This document shows, in pieces, positions 21,325 to 30,798 of a stretch of DNA of 64,000 nucleotides. The notes beneath the pieces are model-generated. The model was not told the DNA's origin. It made no database searches and saw nothing but the letters and a program-made list of their open reading frames with translations. Positions within the stretch are counted from its first letter, which is position 1, and every line of letters starts with the position of its first letter. The position numbers were made by a program, and so were the translations under genes. This stretch comes from Kitagawia praeruptora (taxonomy: Eukaryota > Streptophyta > Magnoliopsida > Apiales > Apiaceae), in NCBI GenBank assembly GCA_037693485.1, contig CM075349.1, positions 26,729,501-26,793,500 of the forward strand, read 5' to 3'.

Positions 21325-21640
21325 TAAAGCCCACGTAAGCCTTTGGCAGGCAGTGTAATCAGGCCCACGTGAACCCTTAACAGGTGGTGGTGTCCTCTTA
21401 TTATTTTCATTATGAGTACGCAACAATGCTCATATCAGCTTAAACCCCACGTAAGCCCTCGGCAGGTAGTGTGGCTAGGTCCACGTGAACCCTCAATAGG
21501 TAGTGGAACCTTCTTTTCGGGTTCGCATTGACCTTAGGTATCCTTGGTGAACAAAGCTCCTATCAATCTTATGCCCACGTAAACCCTTCACAGGTAGTGT
21601 GGTGAGCCCACGTGAACCCTTGACAGGTAGTGGTGAGCAA
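21325..21640 (+). repeat. Three ~105-bp tandem units
   Basis: Each unit contains cccacgtaarcccttsrcaggyagtgt and, about 25 bp later, ccacgtgaaccctyaayaggtrgtgg. The units are separated by variable spacers. Confidence 0.7.
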
Positions 21641-22960
21641 ATATATACAAGTTAAAGCTATTGCGTGAAGCCTGGATATTTATAAAACATTCAAGGGTAC
21701 AACTGGGTGAACCCCTAGGGTTTGAACGTACCCCTAAGCAGACTACTTTACACATGGCATACGCACGAACAAAGATTCGAGGATTCAAGCGGAGGAAGAC
21801 TTGCATATCGTGCGGGAAGGAAATCTGATCCTCGGGGGGTAATTCAACATCTCACCATGGAAGGACTTACATAATGGAAGGAGATCCTCATCTTATGCTC
21901 GAAGGGAGGCAGCCCCAACCTGATGGGTTCAGTGGTTGAACCCTGATTTGGATTGATATGCTAAAAGAAAAGATAAGTTCTACTTTCATTCTTTTACATA
22001 TTCTCTATCATACATGTTTTCTATGCATACAAGGAAATTTATATAGCATCTAGCCAAAAACTTCATTGCAAAGTTCATCTTTTCAAATGGATCATCATCC
22101 TTTATCGTACATTAATTCATTTTCATCTGGATGTGCGTATCACATGATCTCACACTTGCATGGATTTACACACAAAGGGTCAGCATGACATATATTTACT
22201 TACATTATGCATGAGTTTCAAAATTATTTTCAGACTTGCTAGCTGATAGGTACTTAGGCATACTATATGCCTCATAACGTAACCACTTGGAAAGACATTG
22301 TTACAAACTTACAATTGAGGAGGTTTCTATAACCTTACCTTGGTCCCTCCTGGGGTACGCATATAAGATTATCTGCATCATATGGATTATAGGTTCACTC
22401 GGGGAAAGCCCCATAGTTTATGGGCATGGATTGGCAAAGTCCCATGGTTTATGGTAACGGTTTGGAAAAGTCCCACGCGTCATAGGAGAAGTCCTCAAAA
22501 TACTTAACATCTTGGGAGGTCAATTGTGATGGAGTCATGGAAATTTTTGAACATTGAGTCACTTTTCTTGGAGGGCGTGTTCGCCAGGGTTCTACCTGAT
22601 TGCAAGGCAGCAACAGACATATATGTATACAAAATCATTTATACTAGCATAATTATATTTGCATCCCTGCATTATATTTGTATGTGCTATGTGCATTATA
22701 TACGTGAGCTACTTATTTGAAATAGTGGATGCTTCATGACTTCACCCACAAGGATTCACACATGAAGACCAACCTCACAAGGAAAAGAAATATATCAAGA
22801 AGTCAGGCTATGGTTTTCAAGGAAGAAGGCTGGAAGTTGGTAGGTTCAGGTGATAAGGATAAAAAGCTCATGATTGATTGGAACTAGTACGCCATGCATG
22901 GACTAAGGTATCTGAAAGGAGTTTATTTAAGGATTCAGATTAAGGTACATGTGTGGAACT
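21641..22960 (+). other. Outer element interior, no gene recognised
   Basis: AT-rich with small foldbacks such as CCCATAGTTTATGGG (about 22411). No protein could be recognised. Confidence 0.4.
21778..21843 (+). repeat. Type B hairpin on internal polypurine tract
   Basis: CGAGGAT (21778-21784) pairs with ATCCTCG (21828-21834), the last G being the first of GGGGGGTAAT. This stem is quite different from GGTTCCT yet fully complementary. Confidence 0.55.
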
Positions 22961-22962
22961 AT

Positions 22963-23010
22963 TGTATTTCTTGTTTCTTACGCCGAGTTAGCTCATGAAA
23001 GCTTGTAAGC
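22963..23010 (+). repeat. Type A hairpin, copy 5 (degenerate)
   Basis: TTGTTTCTTAC and GAGTTAGCTC are present; the 3' arm GAAAG has one mismatch to CTTAC and the outer stem is lost. Confidence 0.45.
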
Positions 23011-23356
23011 ATGATGTGGAAGCTATGTATTTCTCTAAGGAATACAAGGAATTGAATAGGGACGAGTGGCAAGCCCGATACATGGGGTTTCACGGTGGAA
23101 ATGGAGAGTTTTGGTGGGATTCAAACTTTAAATAAATCGAGTTCAAGTAGGATGCTGCATGTTTGGGGCTTATCACTTGGAAGGAATTTTATCTAAAATA
23201 TTTCTCTAATAATTATCTGGGAAATTGGATGTTTATGCAAAGGTACGTAGCTTGAGGGGTTCACTAATGGTACCCCAATGTGGAGATGGTGGAACCCTGG
23301 GGTTCAAACTCGAAGGTTATGAAGGTACAGTCATTAGCACAGGAGTTTCATGGTCG

Positions 23357-23403
23357 AGTCCCTTGTTTCCTACAACGAGTACGCTCACGTAGGCTTAGGG
23401 ATT
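23357..23403 (+). repeat. Type A hairpin, copy 6
   Basis: The outer stem TCCCT/AGGGA replaces CCTCT/AGAGG, and the inner stem CCTAC/GTAGG replaces CTTAC/GTAAG. Pairing is kept through changes on both arms. The tip is GAGTACGCTC. Confidence 0.7.
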
Positions 23404-23443
23404 CACATGGAATGAAAGTGTGATTGAGGTATGAGTAATATTA

Positions 23444-23487
23444 GGTTCCTTTTGCATTCAAAGGGCTACAAGGAACCGGGGGGTAGT
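23444..23487 (+). repeat. Type B hairpin and PPT of the outer element
   Basis: GGTTCCTT (23444-23451) pairs with AAGGAACC (23470-23477). GGGGGGTAGT is the polypurine tract that ends at the 3' LTR. Confidence 0.7.
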
Positions 23488-24269
23488 TGTTGTGCCCAAA
23501 ATCCGCCTTGGGCTTGATTTAAAGCCCATTAAGGTTACAGGATCGGGTAATGTGGATATGGAAGGATAGGCTGGACTAGGTATGGATGTTTTGGCCTAAC
23601 ATGCCTTAGGAACATACTGGAAGATAGGGATCCTAACATCTGATTCGGGGTTCGTCCATATAGGGGTTCATGTGTTGAACCTCATATAGGGGTACTGTTG
23701 TGTGGAGGCCTGGTAGGGGTTCACCCAGGTGACAGGCTTCCAAATAGGGGTACGTGCACGTACCCTGACAATTTCCAGAAATCGGCCCAGCAGTCCCGCA
23801 ACCTCCTAAATGGAAGGAAAGTGGATAAGGGACGTTCTAACAACCTTATGGATAACTCCTAAGTATTAGGAACAGGTCAACAACATTAGTTATCAAAGAT
23901 AATCATTTATATACATGGATTATGTATATATATATATGATGGAAAATCATATATTTGTGAAGATAATCATGGATTTATGGATATATAACAACTGGATAAT
24001 CATGGCTGGTGGAATAACTACTAAATAATTATCTCAAAACGTGGCTTATCAATGAAGTAAGGAGTCCAAACCCTAATAACTACATGGGACTTGATTCCTA
24101 TAAATATAGGATATGTAGGCACTTTGCAGGGGTTGGATGTTAGACCTCACTTCACTCTACATGGATTATGTGGAGACCTTGCAAACTCAGTCCCAAAACA
24201 CCACCAAAAAATCATCGGAAAATCAATGAAACTCGGAATGGGTGTTGTAACCAAATTCCTCCTACAACA
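23488..24269 (+). repeat. 3' LTR of the outer element
   Basis: 782 bp, near-identical to 6331-7122. It is followed by target duplication ggttc. Confidence 0.9.
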
Positions 24270-24506
24270 GGTTCCATAGCCGATCCAACGGCTGAGATTA
24301 ATTTTTTTTTTTACTATCCGTTATAATTTTCCGCGTTCCGTGGATAGGCAGATTGCCTATCCGCGGAAAATTTCCGCGGACAGGCAATCTGCCTATCCGC
24401 GGAAAATTATAGCGGACAGTAAATTTTTTTTGTAATCCAGGGGGGCCGTTGGATCAACGATCCAACAATTTAGAAACCGATTATTATATAAGCCATCCCT
24501 GACAAA
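24270..24506. mobile_element. Right part of a palindromic MITE split by the outer element
   Basis: The end tccctgacaaa (24496-24506) is the inverse of tttgtcaggga at 6298-6308, and tgttggatcg/ccgatccaac-type subterminal repeats also match across the insertion. The MITE therefore runs 6298-6330 plus 24275-24506. Its core at about 24314-24420 is a ~100-bp near-perfect palindrome (…CCGCGGAAAATTTCCGCGG… at the centre, around 24370). No coding sequence. Confidence 0.7.
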
Positions 24507-25749
24507 TGATTATCAGGGATCTCTAGCCTAAAAATAATAATAGGGAACATTGTGTATCTCACACACAGGTTGGTCCTGACTCGTGACACCATAAGCATGA
24601 ATAGCAAAGTGCTTTCTTTCTCTTTTCATTTTTTTGTACTTTGTTTTTTGGAATGTTCCACTGATTTTTTACATTATTAAAAATTATAACTTTTAATAAT
24701 AAAATATACTCCTTTCGTACCAAAAAAATTGACACAATTTTCTTTTTGGGACGTAGGGAGTATTATTACATTCACTACATTTTTTTTAAACATTTTACAT
24801 TATTACACCCACTACTTCATTTATTTTAATAATAAAATCACTATTATATCAACTACTTCATTTATTTGAAAAATATTATATCCATTATCCTTGATCTCCG
24901 TAGCAAAAATACAATGTAAAGATTTCAAGGGGACTAAAAGATAAAATTTGTGTTTTACGATTTTCAAAATTTAAAAAATTATCAAATTAGTCATTGATTG
25001 GAACCAAATGAATCATACTTAATACATTTGGCTAGTTTGATAATTAACCAAATTATTGGGAGTGTGATTTATTTCTTAGTGGATGGTGTTTTAAGGGATC
25101 TTAAACAAAACTAATTTTTGGGATACTCATATATAGGGTTTTTATGTGTTTGGGTGATCTTAGGATTCTATCTAAATTAAAAACAATTTTATTATAAATT
25201 TAAGGATATTTATGTAAATTATTAAAAAAAACTTTATATATACAAAAATAAGTTTAAAATAATTTCAATACAAATTTAAATGTATTTATATAAATCACTA
25301 TAAAAAGTTTTATATTTACAAAAATATCTCCGCTTTACTTTATAGGTACATATTTTTTATAACCTTAGTAAATATCCCTAATATTATGGTCAGCCCAAGA
25401 TTTCTCTTCATTTATGTATCTTACAAATTTAATTTATATCTAGAGAGATTTAAAAAAAATCAGGATTTTAAACGCAAACAATTTTTTTTTGATTAATCTA
25501 AGGACGCATTTTAGTATCTGCTTTGTGTAGCTAGCTTTTTCTTTTTCTTTTTATAGATATTTAATTACGTACTAAACTGAATTGCATCCAATCATAGTTA
25601 ACACTTAACAGCACAAGACCGAGCAACTCTAAAGTGAAGAAGACCCACAAATAAATGGACACACACAAGCACGACCCATTTAATCCAAAAGCCCAAACTA
25701 AGAAATAAAATCGTGTTCGCCCTTTATTACAAAACCATTCATCACTCTC
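24507..25749. other. AT-rich intergenic region
   Basis: No gene recognised. A ~50-bp relic with Stowaway-like ends (tactcctttcgtac ... gggacgtagggagta) lies at 24716-24764. Confidence 0.5.
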
Positions 25750-26060
25750 CGATCAAACCAGGAAGACAAATTACCTATTGCTACATTGAAGGAAACCTTA
25801 GTAACCTCAATTTTCTGCCCACAATCTGCGATGATCACCGGGTTCTTAGGCTTGCATGACGAAACACTTGAAGTTGCAATAGAATCAGCACATCCAAGCT
25901 GTTAACAACTTGTCCAAAAACAGAAAATCTTGATTGGAGGCAAGGGGAAGAAGCCTTTGTGGAAATGAACAACTGCAATGCGTTTCCTCGTCCACTTCTT
26001 CCCGTAAACATTGACCTCATAACCATTAGGGACATGATTAGCTGATTTTTAACTGTCATA
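25750..26060 (-). pseudogene. Cyclophilin pseudogene fragment
   Basis: In different minus-strand frames it encodes SRFSVFGQVVNSLDVL, then SSCKPKNPVIIADCGQKIEV and FNVAIGN. These correspond to the end of domain 1, the linker and the start of domain 2 of the intact cyclophilin at 26639-27757. Frames shift between these blocks, so it is broken. Being upstream-to-downstream neighbour on the same strand, it is probably a tandem duplicate relic. Confidence 0.75.
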
Positions 26061-26638
26061 ACCTCACCTCATTGTAGCTTTAATTCTTTAATCTTTCAAC
26101 CACACTTCTGGTCACTACTCACTAGTCATTCTTCTATTTTAGCTACAGCTTGTTCAAGACTAACGAGCTATCCAGGTAGCACTTCTAAGTAATTCAATAT
26201 TCCGTTGTATCAACCTAAACAGATATAACCATGCATAGTAGGCTACTTTGGATGTTTTTTTTAACAAAAAAAAAAAAAAAAAAACTAGCTATCATTTGAT
26301 TATACAATATGGATTCTGTAACATAATTTGCAAGTTGATCAAGGCAAAAATTGAAATGGCTGACCCGCCTCCATATTTTCGAAGTACATGACCCCTTTCT
26401 TTTGATAGTGCTGCAAATGATTATTATGCAACACAGTATATGACATTTATTGATTAATCTCAGATGCATAAGATCTGGAAGCAAAGTACAAATAGTGTTT
26501 CCGTAAGGAACACAGGAACTAATACATGACCATCAAAATAAATGAAACAAACATGGGGAAATAAAATAAAAACCATCTTTTGAGTCTTAAAATACGATCT
26601 CTCTTATATAAACATATACAGTATCAGTTAAATACGAT

Positions 26639-27757
26639 TTAATATGGCTCCTCCTCGTCTTCTTCAACAGGATAATTGAAATTGATCTGGCCACAATCAA
26701 CAATTGTTACCTGCATAGTAGTCGTTCCATCTGGCATCCCAACATTCTCCATGGCCTTGATAACTTCCATACCTTGTACAACTTTTCCAATCACAACATG
26801 TTTCCCGTCCAACCAATCTGTCTTTGTTGTACAAATGAAGAACTGTGATCCATCAGCTCCCTTTCCAGTATTCACCATAGACAAAATCCCAGGTCCAGTG
26901 TGCTTTTTCTCGAAATTCTCAGAAAGTACCTTGTCAGCACCTTGAATAGACTCTCCTCCACTTCCATCATTAAGAGCGAAATCTCCTCCATGGCACATGA
27001 CTCCTGGAATTATTCGGTGGAAGGTTGAGCCTTTGTAGTGCAAGGGTTTCCCGGACGTCTTGCTAATTCCCTTCATTCCTGTGCAAAGTGTACGGAAGTT
27101 TTGAGCACCAACTGGAGTGGTGTCATAAAAAAGTTTGATGATGATGCGACCGGATGGCGTGCCACCTATTGCTATATTGAAGAAAACCTCTGGAGTCATG
27201 TTTAGCCCATAAGCCTTTCCGTTGATGATCTGCCCACAGTCTACTATGATCACCGGTTTTGTAGGCTTACAATATGATGTAGCAGTAGTCCCAATAGCTT
27301 TTAGCACATTCATGCCATTCACAACTTGTCCAAATACAGAATGATAGTTGCCTAATGCAGGACCACTGTCCTTGGTGCAAATTAAGAAATGCGACGCGTT
27401 CCCTTCTCCACTCGCTCCATTGAGCATTGACAAAACACCCGGTTTATCATGCTTTTTTGTAGAATTCTCGTTGCTGAAGTTGTCACCATAGATAGACTCC
27501 CCTTCACTGTCGTTTCCTAACTTGATAATGTCGCCTCCTTTGATAAAGCCATATGTATCCCCATCATACACCCTATAAATACTGGAACCCTTGTAATGCA
27601 AGGGTTTACCAAGGCGACCAACTCCCTTCTCACCGGTGCAAAGTGCACGAAAATTCTCAGCAGTAATGGGACTGTCGTCAGCATATAGCTCCATTTCGAT
27701 GCGACCCACCGGTTCACCACCGATTGTCATATCGAAAAAAACTATCGGGTTTGCCAT
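26639..27757 (-). CDS. Cyclophilin with two tandem PPIase domains
   Basis: 372 residues, no intron, starting MANPIVFFDMTIGGEPVGRI. Two cyclophilin-type peptidyl-prolyl isomerase domains follow each other (about 5-180 and 188-360). Single-domain plant cyclophilins are about 172 residues, so this is an internal duplication. Domain 2 keeps YKGSTFHRIIPGVMCHGGDF and SQFFICTTKTDWLDGKHVV, including the catalytic Arg and the Trp. The usual Gln of MCQGGD is His. Domain 1 is divergent: IYRVYDGDTYGFIKGGD keeps Arg62, but Gln is Lys73, QFFICT is HFLICT and the WLDGKH segment is ALGNYH. Domain 1 is thus probably a weak or inactive isomerase that may bind peptide. The acidic tail is EEDEEEPY. No signal or transit peptide is evident, so cytosolic/nuclear is likely. 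An expressed retrocopy origin is possible given the lack of introns. Confidence 0.88.
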   Translation of the reverse strand: MANPIVFFDMTIGGEPVGRIEMELYADDSPITAENFRALCTGEKGVGRLGKPLHYKGSSIYRVYDGDTYGFIKGGDIIKLGNDSEGESIYGDNFSNENSTKKHDKPGVLSMLNGASGEGNASHFLICTKDSGPALGNYHSVFGQVVNGMNVLKAIGTTATSYCKPTKPVIIVDCGQIINGKAYGLNMTPEVFFNIAIGGTPSGRIIIKLFYDTTPVGAQNFRTLCTGMKGISKTSGKPLHYKGSTFHRIIPGVMCHGGDFALNDGSGGESIQGADKVLSENFEKKHTGPGILSMVNTGKGADGSQFFICTTKTDWLDGKHVVIGKVVQGMEVIKAMENVGMPDGTTTMQVTIVDCGQINFNYPVEEDEEEPY

Positions 27758-27860
27758 TTATTATATGGGTTTGCAGAAGATTTGAAGTAAGAAGAATTAC
27801 AACATCCAGGTACTTGTCTACAATAAGAGCTTTGGATATTTTTTAGTAAATTACACACAC

Positions 27861-27870
27861 AATTATATAA
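27861..27870 (-). promoter_or_regulatory. Possible TATA box of the cyclophilin gene
   Basis: TTATATAATT on the minus strand lies about 105 bp upstream of the ATG. Only the motif and spacing support it. Confidence 0.3.
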
Positions 27871-28358
27871 GGTAGTAGAAGTGATCTCAGCCATCAAATT
27901 GTCAAAGAGCCAGAACATTATTAACACGTTCCCTCAATCAAACACGTTCGATCGCTTGCTATGTGATAAAATAAAATAAAATAAAATTAATGTCAACTAT
28001 CGCGGCATGCTTGCTACAACAAACAAGGGAAATGACGTCGTATGTATGCACCCGTAATGTGCTGGATGAATATTTTGAGTGTCAAATGGCCAATGCCTTT
28101 AGAATATGAGTAATGTGATGCATGCAGTTGTTAAAATAACTTGAATAACAGTACTCAGTGACCTTGGCAATAGATGTGTGGAATGATAATATTAGCCATT
28201 AGGTACCATATAAAAATGAATTAAATTTCGAAATGGACTGTGATATTAGTTCTAAAACTCATTTCTGTTTCTTAGTAAGAATTACAATGATTAAAGTTCT
28301 GAAGTTGTAGCCCCAAAAAAAAGTTCTTAAGTTGATCTTGTGAGAATGGCTGGATTAA

Positions 28359-29098
28359 GGGGTCATTTGATAACCACTGGATGGAACATAATGAACTGGA
28401 CGAGTGATAACTGGTTGGTTAAGATTGTTTGTGTACTTATTTTTTATCTGGACGAGACAAATATTTCCTGAACGACACGGACAGAATTTTGGCTCTGAAC
28501 CAGTCACATATTGGTTGTTGTGTTGTGTTAACATGAAATAAAAAGTAAAAATTGTATTGCCTAATCAATTTTTCAAAAATACATTTAATGGTTTAAAAAA
28601 ATTTTATAATGTATTTATTTTATACTTTATTTACTATTTCTCTTTTATATTTATAAAACTTATATGATAATAATTCATTGAAATTACATAAATTGTAGTT
28701 AGAGATATTGTGGGATGATACCTGTAACTAAAATGTGAAGATTGCGTTAAAAGGATTATAAAAATGTATTTTACTGAAAAATATAAAAATGAATACATTA
28801 AGATATTAATATTTTAAAAATATGATCTACATATCAAATCTTTTAAGTTAATAGGATTGAGGACTCATATTGAATTTAAGTTACACAAATCGAATTTTGT
28901 ATTGTATGCATCAAAAGAAAAATAACGATAAATAAAATTTATTGATAATTTGAAAAAAAAAAACAAGTGGATACATTGTTCAGAAAAATCAAACATTTTA
29001 TTTATCAAACGATATTATATATTCAGCATTCAGATAATTATTCGTCCAGAATTTTACTCATTCAGAAATTATGGTTCGGATTTAACAAATGACCCCTA
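28359..29098. mobile_element. MITE with aggggtcatttg ends
   Basis: The left end AGGGGTCATTTG (28358-28369) is repeated inverted as CAAATGACCCCT (29086-29097). The interior is AT-rich and non-coding. No confident target duplication. Confidence 0.6.
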
Positions 29099-29182
29099 AG
29101 TTCCGCAGTTGAAACTCGCAGTTTCGGGTGAGTCCTAGCCTGTAACCTGTTCGGTCCATAAGTCACCTCCACCACTGATCGG

Positions 29183-29245
29183 TCCACAATCTGCGATGAT
29201 CACCGGTTTTGAAGGCCTGCAATTTGAAGAAGTTGTACTCTGGCT
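29183..29245 (-). pseudogene. Short cyclophilin remnant
   Basis: The minus strand reads TTSSNCRPSKPVIIADCG, matching the end of cyclophilin domain 1. A partial repeat of the gaagttgtactctgg segment follows at about 29265. Too short to be functional. Confidence 0.55.
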
Positions 29246-29869
29246 TTTCAAAAAAAAAAAAGAAGTTGTACTCTGGATAGCTATTTGAAGGCCTGCGATG
29301 ATCTCCGTAGTCAGGACTTAGAAGAAAGTTAGTGTGCAGTATTTTTCAGTTATGCTATTTTTTATTTTTATCTAAATGAGCACGGTACAAATTACAAAGG
29401 GGAGTGAGAATCGAACAGTGAGGGTATGTATGTGCAAGTTTAAGTGTGATTTTGTTACTGGAATGTTTATGTCAAAAATAGTTATGGACATGATTTTGAA
29501 AATGCCTTTATGGTGCACATTGTGGTCAAGAAAATTCAATACATGCAACATATCAAAAGTAAAATAAAATAATGGTTCATTTAGCTCACCTTAAATATTA
29601 ATAAAAATATTTATTTTCAAAAGAGGTATACATTTACGTATATTTATGTTCTTTCTTTTTAAAAACAAATACTTTCTTTTGAAGTTGTAGGATATGCATA
29701 TCTTAAAAATCATGAATAATACGTATTTCTAGAAAAATAAACTTTCATATACTTTTTTCTGAATATAAGTATTTATTCTAAAATATTATGTATTTTTTCA
29801 AATAATTTATCAACATTTTTATATAAATAACTTTTATTAAATTTTATTTCGAAGTAGCACTATTATAAC
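29246..29869. other. AT-rich, nothing recognised
   Basis: No gene or repeat end seen. Confidence 0.5.
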
Positions 29870-30319
29870 TTTTGGTTCTACTAGAGTTGGAATAAACAAA
29901 TTGAGAAAAAGCCGGCCCATATATATAATGATATTGAGAGTCCCACTCTTCTCTTGAGAGATCCTCTTACGTGAAAATCCATGGAATCATATTTTTTTTA
30001 AAAAAAAAATTAAAAATTTTTTTTAAAGAAAAATTGTAAAAAAAAAAAAAAAATTAACATGATGCCACGTCACCACTACCACGTGGCCCAGTCAGCAATG
30101 CTTGCGTGGCACTGTCACGTCAAAAGTGACGTCACCATTGTTGACATGGCAGTTCCACGTACATGCTCACGTGGTAATCAGACAGTTTTTTTTGGGAAAA
30201 AATGATTTTTAAAAAATAATTTTTTTTAAAAATAAATGTTTGGTTCTAGGACAAAATCAGCAAATTGATCTTTTTTTTATAGAACAAAAAAAATTGATAT
30301 TTTTTTTATAGAACCAAAA
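29870..30319. mobile_element. MITE-like element upstream of EMC3
   Basis: TTTTGGTTCTA (29870-29880) is matched inverted by TAGAACCAAAA (30309-30319). The interior has A/T runs around a GC-richer block with many ACGT motifs. A second partial end (gtttggttctagg) lies at about 30238, so the right side may be rearranged. Confidence 0.5.
30061..30175. promoter_or_regulatory. Cluster of six ACGT motifs (bZIP-type sites)
   Basis: ACGT cores lie at 30067, 30081, 30117, 30129, 30157 and 30169, including CCACGTGG (G-box palindrome), TGACGTCA and TCACGTGG. These are binding-site types of plant bZIP/bHLH factors. The cluster ends about 405 bp before the EMC3 start codon. It lies in a MITE-like element, so regulatory use is unproven. 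Confidence 0.4.
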
Positions 30320-30578
30320 AAACTTTGATTCTATTATATAATCAAAAATTAATGATTCCCGACTTAAGGTGGTGTCCATATAACAATGGTTTTGATATTC
30401 AATATCCATTAACCCAAAAGCCCAAACCAAACAATAAGACCGTGTTTGGGAAACCAAATAACAAAACCATCCATTCCTCTCCGATCAAAGCAAGAAAACA
30501 CTGTACATCAAAAGCAGCTAGAATAGCAAAAAGGTCAGTAAAATAAGCTGCAAATCAACAAACCCAAATCAAAAAAAC

Positions 30579-30742
30579 ATGGCAGAAGATTTGGTATTAG
30601 ATACAGCAATAAGAGATTGGGTACTTATACCATTATCTGTAGTGATGGTACTCATTGGTGTTCTTAGATACTTTGTTTCCAAGCTCATGCGTTCTTCTCA
30701 AACCCCTGATCTCAAAATTGTCAAAGAAGGGTACTTTTACCC

Positions 30743-30798
<56 letters not shown>

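Larger units (their letters stand above)
6331..24269 (+). mobile_element. 17.9 kb LTR retrotransposon without pol (LARD-like)
   Basis: LTRs at 6331-7122 and 23488-24269 begin TGTTGTG and end ACA, and differ at only about five bases plus a TA-repeat length change. The 5-bp target duplication is ggttc (6326-6330 and 24270-24274). A candidate primer binding site follows the left LTR and a polypurine tract (ggggggtag) precedes the right LTR. The interior, once the nested element at 14235-20878 is excluded, is about 9.7 kb and shows no gag, protease, RT or integrase. It must be mobilised in trans if at all. The LTR start and the TATA region resemble those of the nested gag-bearing element, so the two belong to related families, probably Ty3/gypsy. 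It carries a kinesin-12 gene fragment, hairpin families and minisatellites listed separately. Confidence 0.88.
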
